64,000 nucleotides of DNA, from positions 310,001 to 374,000 of the forward strand of contig NZ_ATWN01000005.1 in the NCBI RefSeq assembly GCF_000421265.1, written 5' to 3'. Position numbers and translations under genes: made by a program. Origin of the DNA: Thalassospira lucentensis MCCC 1A00383 = DSM 14000. Its GTDB lineage: Bacteria > Pseudomonadota > Alphaproteobacteria > Rhodospirillales > Thalassospiraceae. Shown piece by piece: positions 7,772 through 15,958 of the stretch; the first letter of the stretch is position 1; each line of letters starts with the position of its first letter. The notes below the pieces were generated by a model that saw only the letters and a program-made list of their open reading frames with translations, was not told the DNA's origin and made no database searches.

Positions 7772-9181
7772 ATGCCAACCTTGCTCCGCGTTTCCCCCAC
7801 GGTCTACCCGGATGGCCTACCTGCCCCGCGCAACGTCCTTGCTGCCGCCGCCGTGTTGTTGACCATCACGATGGCCGTGCTGGATGGCACGATCATGAAT
7901 GTTGCGCTTCCAACCATCGCACAGGATCAGGGGGTATCCCCGGCCCATGCGATTTGGGTCGTTACCGCCTATCAATTGGCGATTGTTGTCTCCCTGCTCC
8001 CCCTTGCCGCCCTTGGCGAAGCGATTGGCTTTCGCAAGGTTTACCTAAGCGGCATTGCGGTTTTTGGCATTGCATCGGGCCTCTGTGCCATGGCCCCGAA
8101 CATTGAATTTCTGACCGCGGCCCGCGTGTTACAGGGCCTTGGCGGTGCGGCACTGATGAGCATCAATGGGGCGCTCATGCGCCACATCTTCCCGCAGGCC
8201 AAACTCGGCCGCGCCATTGGCTGGATCGCGATGACGGTATCGGTATCGGCCGCTGCCGGGCCGACGATTTCCTCGGCTATTCTCGCGGTTGCAAGCTGGC
8301 ACTGGCTGTTTTTGATCAATCTGCCGATTTCCATTCTGGCGATTGTCATTGGCTATTTCACGCTGCCCTTTACCGATCCGACCCGCACCCGGTTTGATTT
8401 CATCAGTGCGCTTTTAAACGTCTTTGCCTTTGGCGGTTTGATCGCGGCCCTTGGCAATGTCGGGACCGAAAGCCACTCTGCCCTGATCACCGCGCAGTTT
8501 GTCATTGCCATTCTGGCGGGCGTGGTGCTGGTGCGCCGCCAATTGTCCAAAGACCGCCCGATGTTGCCGATTGATTTGCTGCGACTGCCGGTCTTTGCCT
8601 GCTCCATCGGGTCGTCGATTTGTGGTTTTTGCGCCCAGATGATTGCGTTCGTCGCACTCCCGTTCTATTTCCATGATGTGTTGGGATATAGCATTACCGT
8701 AACCGGCCTTCTGATGACGCCGTGGCCACTAACCACCGCCGTTGTCGCCCCGCTTGCCGGGCGGCTGGCCGATAAATATTCGCCCATTCACCTGACCGGG
8801 ATGGGCATGGCCCTGTTTGCCATCGGGTTGTTTTCAACAACATTCGTCCCCGCAGATGGCAGCTATATCGGCATGATTGCCGCCCTTGCACTCTGTGGTG
8901 CCGGGTTCGGCCTGTTTCAGGCGCCCAATAACCGCCTGATGCTAACCAGTGCGCCGCGGGATCGTTCTGGCGGGGCCAGCGGAATGCTCTCCACTGCCCG
9001 CCTGACCGGGCAATCCATCGGGGCGGCCACGGCCGCGATCCTGATTGGCACCAGTGGCCAGTTTGACCTGACCACCATCATGATTGCCGCATCAATTGCC
9101 GCCGCCCTGTCTGCCCTGATCTGCGAAGGCCGCCGCCATGCGCTTCGTACCGGGCTGATCGCCAGTCCGGCTGGCGTGTAA
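7772..9181 (+). CDS. MFS drug/solute efflux transporter, DHA2 (14-TM) family
   Basis: Inner-membrane proton antiporter of 469 residues. The first transmembrane segment carries LDGTIMNVALPTIAQD, the hallmark of DHA2 (EmrB/QacA) transporters, and the hydropathy pattern and length fit 14 spans. It heads a three-gene set with a MarR regulator (15 bases downstream) and a siderophore-interacting reductase. That context suggests export of a toxic compound or of a siderophore-like metal chelator, with MarR sensing it. No strong ribosome site is visible before 7772, but no better start exists nearby. Confidence 0.88.
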   Translation: MPTLLRVSPTVYPDGLPAPRNVLAAAAVLLTITMAVLDGTIMNVALPTIAQDQGVSPAHAIWVVTAYQLAIVVSLLPLAALGEAIGFRKVYLSGIAVFGIASGLCAMAPNIEFLTAARVLQGLGGAALMSINGALMRHIFPQAKLGRAIGWIAMTVSVSAAAGPTISSAILAVASWHWLFLINLPISILAIVIGYFTLPFTDPTRTRFDFISALLNVFAFGGLIAALGNVGTESHSALITAQFVIAILAGVVLVRRQLSKDRPMLPIDLLRLPVFACSIGSSICGFCAQMIAFVALPFYFHDVLGYSITVTGLLMTPWPLTTAVVAPLAGRLADKYSPIHLTGMGMALFAIGLFSTTFVPADGSYIGMIAALALCGAGFGLFQAPNNRLMLTSAPRDRSGGASGMLSTARLTGQSIGAATAAILIGTSGQFDLTTIMIAASIAAALSALICEGRRHALRTGLIASPAGV

Positions 9182-9196
9182 GGAAAAACCAAAATC

Positions 9197-9688
9197 ATGT
9201 CGACCTGTGAAACCAGTTCCCAAACGACCGAAAACAGCCTTCACGTGCCCGGTGAAACCCTGCACCGGTTGATCCATGCCTATAAACGCACCACCATGAA
9301 CGCGATGCAGGCCGCCGATATGCCAATGCCGATGTCGCACAAACGCGTGCTGAAATGGATCATCAAACTGCCGGGTATTACGGCCCAGCAAATGGCCGAA
9401 AAATCCGGTCAGGACAAAGGCCGCATCACCCGGCTTATCAAAGAAATCGAAAACGAGGGCCTGATTGAAAGACGGCCCCACCCCGAAGATCGACGCAGCC
9501 AGACCCTGCATTTGACGCCCGCCGGTGACACACTGATGACCGAATTTCGCAGTGTCGAACAAGACGTCAGAACCCGAATGACACGCGGGCTTACGCCACA
9601 GCAGATCCAGACCTTTGTCGAAATTGCCAATCTGATGGCCGACAATCTGGAAAACCACAATTGCAAGAAAACGGTCCAGCCGGACTAA
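9197..9688 (+). CDS. MarR-family transcriptional regulator
   Basis: DNA-binding regulator of 163 residues with a central winged helix: AQQMAEKSGQDKGRITRLIKEIE is the recognition region and LIERRPHPEDRR the wing, a classic MarR D-x-R-(R/S) motif. AAGGAAA precedes the ATG. It lies between the MFS gene and the siderophore-interacting gene on the same strand and is the obvious candidate to bind the paired boxes at 7601-7642. MarR proteins usually repress their own operon and release DNA on binding a phenolic or other small ligand. Confidence 0.9.
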   Translation: MSTCETSSQTTENSLHVPGETLHRLIHAYKRTTMNAMQAADMPMPMSHKRVLKWIIKLPGITAQQMAEKSGQDKGRITRLIKEIENEGLIERRPHPEDRRSQTLHLTPAGDTLMTEFRSVEQDVRTRMTRGLTPQQIQTFVEIANLMADNLENHNCKKTVQPD

Positions 9689-9714
9689 TCCCAATGGACC
9701 AAGGAGCACCAAAA

Positions 9715-10497
9715 ATGAGCAAACCTGCCCCCCGCGACCTGACCGTGATCGGCAAAAAATATGTCACCCCCAACATGCTGCGCGTCACCCTTGGCGGCGA
9801 CGGCATGGAAGGCTTCCCCGACGATCAGGCAAGTGCGTATGTCAAACTGATCTTCCCCATCGAAGGCGATGACAAGGACCGCGTTTTGCGCCGGACCTAT
9901 ACCATCCGTCATGACCGCATGACCGATCAGGGCCGCGAAGTTGACATTGATTTTGTCATGCATGGCGACCGTGACGATGGCACCGACCATGGCGGCCCAG
10001 CCTCGAACTGGGCGGTGAATTGTGCGCCCGGCGACATGATCACCATCGGCGGCCCCGGCCCGAAAAAGCTGGTCGATCCAACCGCCGACTGGTTCCTGAT
10101 TGCCGGTGATATGACTGCCCTTCCCGCCGTTTCGGTCAATCTGGAAGTGCTGCCCGCTGACGCACGCGGCTACGCGGTGATTGAAATCCAGTCCGAAGCC
10201 GACATGCAGGAATTGGTGAAACCTGACAACATCACCATCGAATGGGTGATCAACCCGCATCCGGGCACCAACAGCACCGCTCTTGTCGATGTGGTCAAAA
10301 AACTGCCGTGGCATGATGGGCAGATTTCGGCATGGGCGGCCTGTGAATTTACCGCCATGAAGGAACTGCGCAGCTATTTCCGCGATGATCGTGGTCTGGG
10401 CAAGGATGATCTTTATATTTCAAGCTACTGGAAACAGGGCCTGAACGAAGACAACCACAAAACCATCAAGGCCGAAGACGCCAAAACAGCGGCCTAA
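9715..10497 (+). CDS. Siderophore-interacting protein (SIP/ViuB-like reductase)
   Basis: Cytoplasmic flavin-dependent ferric-siderophore reductase family, 260 residues. The FAD-binding segment contains LRRTYTIRH (family R-x-Y-T motif) and the following D-F-V-M-H block; the C-terminal SIP domain includes FLIAGDMTALPAV and the WAACEFTAMKELRSYF helix found in ViuB/FpvC-type proteins. AAGGAG lies just before the ATG at 9715; an in-frame start at 9661 overlaps marR and lacks a site. Likely releases iron from an imported chelate using NAD(P)H. Last gene of the operon, followed by a terminator. Confidence 0.9.
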   Translation: MSKPAPRDLTVIGKKYVTPNMLRVTLGGDGMEGFPDDQASAYVKLIFPIEGDDKDRVLRRTYTIRHDRMTDQGREVDIDFVMHGDRDDGTDHGGPASNWAVNCAPGDMITIGGPGPKKLVDPTADWFLIAGDMTALPAVSVNLEVLPADARGYAVIEIQSEADMQELVKPDNITIEWVINPHPGTNSTALVDVVKKLPWHDGQISAWAACEFTAMKELRSYFRDDRGLGKDDLYISSYWKQGLNEDNHKTIKAEDAKTAA

Positions 10498-10533
10498 ACC
10501 CCGCCACCACAGACACGCACATTCCAAAAACCA

Positions 10534-10562
10534 ATCGGGCCCCTTGTTGGGGTCCGATTATT
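10534..10562 (+). terminator. Intrinsic terminator after the siderophore-interacting gene
   Basis: ATCGGgCCCC and GGGGtCCGAT form a 10-bp stem with one wobble, loop TTGTT, followed by TATTTT. Confidence 0.85.
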
Positions 10563-10604
10563 TTGGGTCTGCCATAATGCTGTCGGGGTAAACATCCGTT
10601 CCTG

Positions 10605-11264
10605 TCAAACATACTGCGCATGCAGCCGCGCCATGCGGCGGCGGGCGAAAAAGCCGGTATGCTGGTCGGTTTTGACGTTTTCGGGGCTCAACGCGCCGTC
10701 CTCTTTGCGCCAAAAGGCCCGGCTGGCGCCGACCACGCCCTTTTCGGAACTATAGACGGCGATCACGATGATCTCGACACGGCACGCATCGTCTGTTTCA
10801 ATCGCATTGCTGCGCGAAACCCCGTCCTCACTGTTATTTATCTCTGCCCGACGCCAGATACGGTTGAGCAAATGCGCAAACGCGCCCAGTTCAATGCATT
10901 TCCCCGACCCAAGCGGCCCTTGCACGGTCACTTCGTCCAGTCGGGCCGACAGCATGGATTTCTGCTCGTTCCCGTTTGAATCCCGCTCCGGGTCGGCATC
11001 GGTCACCTGCTCACAAACCCGATCTTCGCCGCTTCCCACACACACCAGCACCTTATCGATATGGATGGCCTCCTGGCTCATGTTGCTGATCAGAAAACGG
11101 GCTTTGTCGGAATTGCCCAGCATCTGATTAATCACGATCTTCGGGCGGCGCGCCCGGTGGTAGCTTAGAAACAGCAATTGCGCATAAAAAACCCAGACCA
11201 ACAGCGTGGCCACACTGACCCCGACCTGAAGCAATGTCGCGTGTTGTTCAATCCACGAACCCAT
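10605..11264 (-). CDS. Uncharacterised protein with one N-terminal transmembrane helix
   Basis: I do not recognise the family. The 219-residue product has a single hydrophobic segment at about 12-33 (VGVSVATLLVWVFYAQLLFL) followed by basic residues (HRARRPK), giving an N-out, C-in anchor. The remaining soluble part has alternating strands, is rich in charged residues and has no catalytic motif that I can name. AAAGGACGCAC precedes the ATG at 11264. It stands alone between two terminators. Confidence 0.7.
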   Translation of the reverse strand: MGSWIEQHATLLQVGVSVATLLVWVFYAQLLFLSYHRARRPKIVINQMLGNSDKARFLISNMSQEAIHIDKVLVCVGSGEDRVCEQVTDADPERDSNGNEQKSMLSARLDEVTVQGPLGSGKCIELGAFAHLLNRIWRRAEINNSEDGVSRSNAIETDDACRVEIIVIAVYSSEKGVVGASRAFWRKEDGALSPENVKTDQHTGFFARRRMARLHAQYV

Positions 11265-11401
11265 GTGCGTCCTTTACCGGCTTCATCCAACGGCATGCTC
11301 TGCCAACCTATATCTCAACGCCCCCACACGGGTGTTGGTTCCACACCCCCGGTTTAACGCCCGCTGGCTGTGGCGTTGGCTTTGGTCCGGCCCGCAACGC
11401 A

Positions 11402-11430
11402 AAACACCCCGGCCAAAGACCGGGGTGTTA
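11402..11430 (-). terminator. Intrinsic terminator after fdhA
   Basis: AACACCCCGG pairs with CCGGGGTGTT; on the minus strand it ends in GTGTTTTG, 32 bases after the fdhA stop codon. Confidence 0.85.
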
Positions 11431-11461
11431 AGATCATAGATCGCAAGACCTTGATAACAGA

Positions 11462-12658
11462 TCAGGCCGCAACGCTACCATGCGGATCGATGACGAATTT
11501 CTTCGCCGCCCCGCCGTCAAAATCGGCATAGCCCTTTGGTGCCTGATCAAGGTTGATCATCTGCACATTGACCGCCTTGGCGATGTCGATCTTTTCAAAC
11601 AAAATCGCCTGCATCAGGTTGCGGTGATATTTCATCACCGGGCACTGACCGGTATGCAACGAATGTGATTTCGCCCAGGCAAGGCCAAACCGCATGCTAA
11701 GTGCGCCGTGCTTGGCCGCATCATCAACCGCACCGGGATCTTCGGTGACATACAGACCCGGAATACCGATCTGACCACCCGCACGGGTGATTTGCATGGC
11801 AGAGTTAAGCACCGTTGCCGGGGCTTCATGACCATGGTTACAGCCACAGCCATGCGCCTCAAACCCAACGCAATCGACAAAGCAATCCACTTCCCGGTCG
11901 CCCAGAATGGCTTCAAGCTTGTCTTCCATCGGCCCTTCCTGTTTCAGATCGATGGTCTCACACCCGAAACTGCGCGCCTGTGCGAGACGATCATCAATCA
12001 TGTCGCCAACCACAACACAGGCAGCCCCCAAAAGGTGGGCTGATGCCGCGGCCGCCAGACCAACCGGACCGGCACCGGCGATATAAACCGTTGTCCCCGG
12101 ACCAACCCCGGCGGTGACACAGCCATGGAACCCGGTCGGGAAAATATCGGACAGCAACGTCAGGTCGCGGATTTTCTCCATCGCCTGATCGGCATCGGGG
12201 AATTTCAAAAGGTTGAAGTCGGCATAGGGCACCATGACATATTCGGCCTGTCCACCGACCCAGCCGCCCATATCGACATAGCCATATGCCGCACCGGGGC
12301 GCGACGGGTTCACATTCAGGCAAATGCCCGTCAGACCCGATTTACAATTGCGGCACCGTCCGCACGCAATGTTAAACGGCACCGAACACACATCCCCGAC
12401 TTTCAGGAATTCAACATCCCGGCCGGTCTCAACGATCACACCGGTGATCTCATGCCCCAGGACAAGGCCTTCTTCTGCTGTCGTCCGGCCGCGCACCATA
12501 TGCTGGTCACTGCCACAGATATTGGTCGTGATCACTTTAAGAATGACGCCGTGTTCGCATTTACGGTTGCCCAGTGCGAGTTCAGGAAAGGCAATCGTCT
12601 CGACTGCCACTTGCCCCGCACCTTTATAGATCACGCCACGATTTGATGGATTACTCAT
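11462..12658 (-). CDS. fdhA: Glutathione-independent formaldehyde dehydrogenase
   Basis: Zinc-dependent medium-chain dehydrogenase, 398 residues, exactly the length of the Pseudomonas putida enzyme, oxidising formaldehyde to formate with tightly bound NAD. Visible features are the catalytic-zinc CGSDQH motif, the structural-zinc cysteine cluster CGRCRNCKSGLTGIC, the NAD fold GAGPVGLAAA and the family insertion DCVGFEAHGCGCNHG. GAGAGGAAA precedes the ATG at 12658; longer in-frame starts add an unrelated tail. It is monocistronic and probably serves formaldehyde detoxification or C1 oxidation. Confidence 0.95.
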   Translation of the reverse strand: MSNPSNRGVIYKGAGQVAVETIAFPELALGNRKCEHGVILKVITTNICGSDQHMVRGRTTAEEGLVLGHEITGVIVETGRDVEFLKVGDVCSVPFNIACGRCRNCKSGLTGICLNVNPSRPGAAYGYVDMGGWVGGQAEYVMVPYADFNLLKFPDADQAMEKIRDLTLLSDIFPTGFHGCVTAGVGPGTTVYIAGAGPVGLAAAASAHLLGAACVVVGDMIDDRLAQARSFGCETIDLKQEGPMEDKLEAILGDREVDCFVDCVGFEAHGCGCNHGHEAPATVLNSAMQITRAGGQIGIPGLYVTEDPGAVDDAAKHGALSMRFGLAWAKSHSLHTGQCPVMKYHRNLMQAILFEKIDIAKAVNVQMINLDQAPKGYADFDGGAAKKFVIDPHGSVAA

Positions 12659-12964
12659 ATTTCGTTTCCTCTCGCCTGACATTTGTTTTTCAGGATTGTG
12701 CGTATCGCCTGGGCTGTCTGGGGCTGCTTGGGACTTTTTGTTTTTGTATCTGCCACCAACCAAACTCATAGCGTTTTTACTTTGTCGCCATACACACTCA
12801 AAACGGTATGGCTCACCCCATACCTTGTCAAACGAACTGAACGCCGTTCGCTAAACATCCTCTTGTGTTCAGAACATTTGCGACGTTTGGAAAAAACGAA
12901 CAAAAAAACGCCCCGGCCAGTCTCTGGCACGGGGCGTTTTTATTCAGCCTGATAACAGTTCTGA
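12659..12964. other. Intergenic region upstream of fdhA
   Basis: 306 bases without a gene. It holds the fdhA leader, AT-rich promoter-like sequence around 12770-12860 and the terminator of the following minus-strand gene. I see no conserved regulatory box. Confidence 0.5.
12902..12945 (-). terminator. Bidirectional intrinsic terminator after the DUF3126 gene
   Basis: AAAAAACGCCCC and GGGGCGTTTTTA form a strong stem around GGCCAG...CTGGC-like sequence, with A/T runs on both sides; it lies 20 bases after the minus-strand stop at 12965. Confidence 0.85.
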
Positions 12965-13183
12965 TCAGGGTGCCGGCGGCAGGTCTTCTTCAAGAATGAC
13001 CAAATTCAGCGAATAGCTGACTTCGCCTTCGTCCTCGTCACGATGCACGACACCGACGAATTCATCGCCAACACGCATTTCGATCGGGTAGCCTTTTTTC
13101 TTCGGCGGGTCGATGGCGATAAGTTTATTGTCAAAGGTGCGGCGCAGATAATCGGTAACGCGCGCAATTTCAGTCGGTGTCAT
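12965..13183 (-). CDS. DUF3126 family protein
   Basis: A 72-residue protein matching DUF3126, a small conserved alphaproteobacterial family: it begins with MTPTEIARVTDYLRRTF, has a DPPKKKG turn and ends in a strand-rich segment (SYSLNLVILEEDLPP). AAGGGG lies 10 bases before the ATG at 13183. The family has no assigned function; its small size and conservation suggest a structural or regulatory partner protein. Single gene with its own terminator. Confidence 0.88.
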   Translation of the reverse strand: MTPTEIARVTDYLRRTFDNKLIAIDPPKKKGYPIEMRVGDEFVGVVHRDEDEGEVSYSLNLVILEEDLPPAP

Positions 13184-13529
13184 AGAACTTGCCCCTTGTT
13201 CTTTCCAGTCGGCTTACATCTGTTAGTCCGCAGAATATCGCATGCGCCACTCGGCGTCAGCAGCGATCCTGCGATGTATAAATCTTGTGCCCATTGTCTT
13301 CCACAAACCACCCCTGCAAATCAAGCCCGAGACGGCAAAAAAGACCGATTTGATCAAATTTTACCGCCTGCTGTTTCAGGATATGTCCGATCTTCGACGC
13401 TGGACCCGTTTCTCAAACATAGGGAACTTTGCGCATTATTTCCAATCTGCGTTTCCCATCCGGTGTGCTTTGGGGCAAAATCCGCCCAAAGCAGTTGCAA
13501 TCCCCCCGCACAGCCGTTAAGCCGAAGGT
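13184..13529. other. Intergenic region between divergent DUF3126 and GST genes
   Basis: 346 bases. Two short frames here have no ribosome site or family resemblance. I see nothing beyond presumed divergent promoters. Confidence 0.5.
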
Positions 13530-14264
13530 ATGACCGAGATTGACCAAACCACCCCGGCCCAAAGCGACGCCAAAGCCAGCGACGAAGCCAGCAACGAAGC
13601 CCGCAACGCGGCAACAAACCCGCCCGTTCTCTATAGCTTCCGGCGCTGCCCCTATGCCATGCGCGCCCGTATGGCCTTGCTCTCGGCTGGCATTGACGTC
13701 GAACTGCGCGAAGTTGTGTTGCGCGACAAACCCCAATCCATGATCGATGCATCGCCAAAGGCAACCGTGCCGGTCCTGATCCAGTCCGACGGCACCGTGA
13801 TTGACGAAAGCCTCGAAATCATGGTCTGGGCCTTGGTCGAAAACGATCCCAATGAATGGATGACCCCCGAAAGCGGCACGCTCGATGATATGCTGGCCCT
13901 GATCGCGCAAAATGACGGCCCGTTCAAGCATCACCTTGATCGCTATAAATACCATACCCGCTATGAGCACGCCGATCCGGCCGAACACCGCCGCGATGCC
14001 GAAAAAATCCTCAACCGTCTGGATGGTCGCTTGGCCGTTGGCCGCTATTTGTTTGGATCGCGCCCGGCTCTGGCCGATTTTGCCATTGCCCCGTTTGTCC
14101 GCCAGTTCGCCAATGCTGACCGTGATGCGTTTGACGCCATGCCGTTTGTCCATGTGCAGCGCTGGCTGGCTGATTTTCTGGCCTCAAGCTTCTTTGAACG
14201 CGCCATGACCAAATACGACCAGTGGCACGAAGGCGACGCACCGATTGTGTTTAAGGCCGCCTAA
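13530..14264 (+). CDS. Glutathione S-transferase family protein
   Basis: Cytoplasmic GST-fold protein, 244 residues. After a 30-residue Ala/Asp/Glu/Asn-rich N-terminal extension comes the thioredoxin-like domain: LYSFRRCPYAMRARMAL with Cys40 in a C-P-Y-A motif, the cis-Pro region ATVPVLIQ and the DESLEIMVWAL glutathione-contact segment, then an all-helical C-terminal domain containing ALADFAIAPFVRQFA. The catalytic Cys rather than Ser/Tyr places it near omega/beta-like or glutaredoxin-active GSTs. The N-terminal extension is unusual and of low complexity. The start at 13530 has only a close-set GAAGG. Confidence 0.85.
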   Translation: MTEIDQTTPAQSDAKASDEASNEARNAATNPPVLYSFRRCPYAMRARMALLSAGIDVELREVVLRDKPQSMIDASPKATVPVLIQSDGTVIDESLEIMVWALVENDPNEWMTPESGTLDDMLALIAQNDGPFKHHLDRYKYHTRYEHADPAEHRRDAEKILNRLDGRLAVGRYLFGSRPALADFAIAPFVRQFANADRDAFDAMPFVHVQRWLADFLASSFFERAMTKYDQWHEGDAPIVFKAA

Positions 14265-14303
14265 AGCGTATTGCTTTTCCGGGCCCAAATGTCGGTTAAT
14301 CAC

Positions 14304-14621
14304 CTATGTGTGGGTTGGCTCAATCGTCAGGGTCAAAAGAAGGGAACTCAGGCACTTGCCATGCGGATCAAGTGCCAGTGACCGTGTAACCCCGCCCCCC
14401 AACGCATCATGCATCACAAAGTTAAGCGCACCGATCTGCGGCAACTCATAGCGCAGGACTTCGCCGCGAACCATTGTTCCGAAATGGTCTCGCACCCGTT
14501 CTGCTGTGACCTGACGCACCAGAATTGGCCAGTCTTCCGCGCGATAGGCAATCACCGAAACATTGGAAATGTTGCCTTTGTCCCCGGTACGGGAATGGGC
14601 AATATCGCGTAGCTGCAACAT
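14304..14621 (-). CDS. AtuA-associated small subunit (ferredoxin-like fold)
   Basis: A 105-residue protein beginning LRDIAHSRTGDKGNISNVSVIAY, the signature of the C-terminal domain or separate small partner of AtuA-like (DUF1446) proteins, in which the S-R-(S/T)-G-D-K-G-(N/D) loop is conserved. Its start codon overlaps the stop of the large subunit (TGATG), so the two are translated together. It probably binds the large subunit to form the enzyme acting on the transported acid; activity is unknown. Confidence 0.85.
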   Translation of the reverse strand: MLQLRDIAHSRTGDKGNISNVSVIAYRAEDWPILVRQVTAERVRDHFGTMVRGEVLRYELPQIGALNFVMHDALGGGVTRSLALDPHGKCLSSLLLTLTIEPTHT

Positions 14622-15958
14622 CAGGCCTCCATCATCTCGAAATGTGTTTTCAAATGCCCCTCGGGCAACAGTCCCGATACGATGGCAACGACTTCGCGTG
14701 TTGATTTGGTGACACCCCCGCCACCAGCCGGGCCATTCAGATACAGGCTTTCGACTTCTTCACCGATGCGTGCCGCCGTCGCAAGGTCATCGGTCCTCAC
14801 GACAAAGCGCAGACGCACTTCGCCGGGCGCATCGTCTGCGGGTTCGGCTTGCGGGAACACGGAATTCACACCAATCAGCTCACCACGGACTTCCTGACAA
14901 CAAATCCCGGCCAGTTCCATCCGCTGATGCAAGATATCAAGGGCAAGACGTCCACGCGCCACGGCCCCCGGTCCGGCATAGGAAATTTGCCCTTCACCAA
15001 CACAGGAATCCACATAGCCGACGGAAACTTTCAGACTTCCGGTTTTCTGGAAACCATTTCCACCGGCGATCGCAACCCGGTCTGGCCCGATTTCTGTAAT
15101 CTCCACCCCGGAAAAATCCGCAATGACATCGGGCTGGATATATCTTTTGGGGTCGTGGACCTCATAAAGCAGCTGCTCCTTACAGGTCGCAGCAGTAACA
15201 CACCCGCCCGTACCACCAAGCTTGGTAATAACTGCATTTCCGTTTTCGGTGATCTCGGCAATCGGAAAACCCAACCGCGCAAGATCGGGGACATCCTTGA
15301 TGCCCGGATCGGCAAAATACCCGCCGGTGATTTGCCCGCCACATTCTAAAAGATGACCAACAAGTGTACCGCGACCAAGCCGCGTCCAGTCATCCATTTC
15401 CCAGCCGAATTCAAAAATCTGCGGCGCAAGAAACATCGACGGATCTGCCGCGCGCCCGGTCAGGATGACATCTGCCCCGGCAACCAGGGCGTCAACAATC
15501 CCGCCGGCCCCAAGATAGGCATTTGCCGAAACAACCTGTTTGTTGAAATCGCGCAGGGCACAGTTTTCTTCGTCGATATGAAACGTATCAGGCGACAGGA
15601 TATCAAGGACGTCATCCCCCTGAACTGCGGCAACACGCAATCCCGTCAAGCCCAGCTCACGCGCAATCTCGACCGTCCGTTTGGCTGCACCAACCGGGTT
15701 CGCCGCCCCCATATTGGAAATGATCCGAATACCCTTGTCACGACAAACGGACAGAACTGCGCGCATCCGGCGTTCAAGCAACGGATCAAAACCGGCATGC
15801 GGATCGCGCATTTTTGCCTGCTGGGCAAGGGCAATGGTCCGCTCGGCAAGGCATTCGAAAATCAGATAATCAATCTCACCATGCTTTGCCAATTCAACAG
15901 CTGGCTCGATCCGGTCGCCGGAAAACCCGGCACCAGTTCCAATGCGGATTGCCTTCAT
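14621..15958 (-). CDS. AtuA-like acyclic terpene utilisation family protein (DUF1446)
   Basis: A 445-residue cytoplasmic protein of the DUF1446 family, named after AtuA of the Pseudomonas citronellol/geraniol pathway. It starts IRIGTGAGFSGDRIEPAVEL, then has YLIFECLAERTIALAQ and the NMGAANP block expected for the family. Its start codon overlaps the TRAP permease stop (ATGA). Coupling to a TAXI-TRAP importer and the small subunit suggests a hydratase- or lyase-like step on an imported carboxylate, although only the terpene-pathway association has any experimental basis in the family. Confidence 0.88.
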   Translation of the reverse strand: MKAIRIGTGAGFSGDRIEPAVELAKHGEIDYLIFECLAERTIALAQQAKMRDPHAGFDPLLERRMRAVLSVCRDKGIRIISNMGAANPVGAAKRTVEIARELGLTGLRVAAVQGDDVLDILSPDTFHIDEENCALRDFNKQVVSANAYLGAGGIVDALVAGADVILTGRAADPSMFLAPQIFEFGWEMDDWTRLGRGTLVGHLLECGGQITGGYFADPGIKDVPDLARLGFPIAEITENGNAVITKLGGTGGCVTAATCKEQLLYEVHDPKRYIQPDVIADFSGVEITEIGPDRVAIAGGNGFQKTGSLKVSVGYVDSCVGEGQISYAGPGAVARGRLALDILHQRMELAGICCQEVRGELIGVNSVFPQAEPADDAPGEVRLRFVVRTDDLATAARIGEEVESLYLNGPAGGGGVTKSTREVVAIVSGLLPEGHLKTHFEMMEA

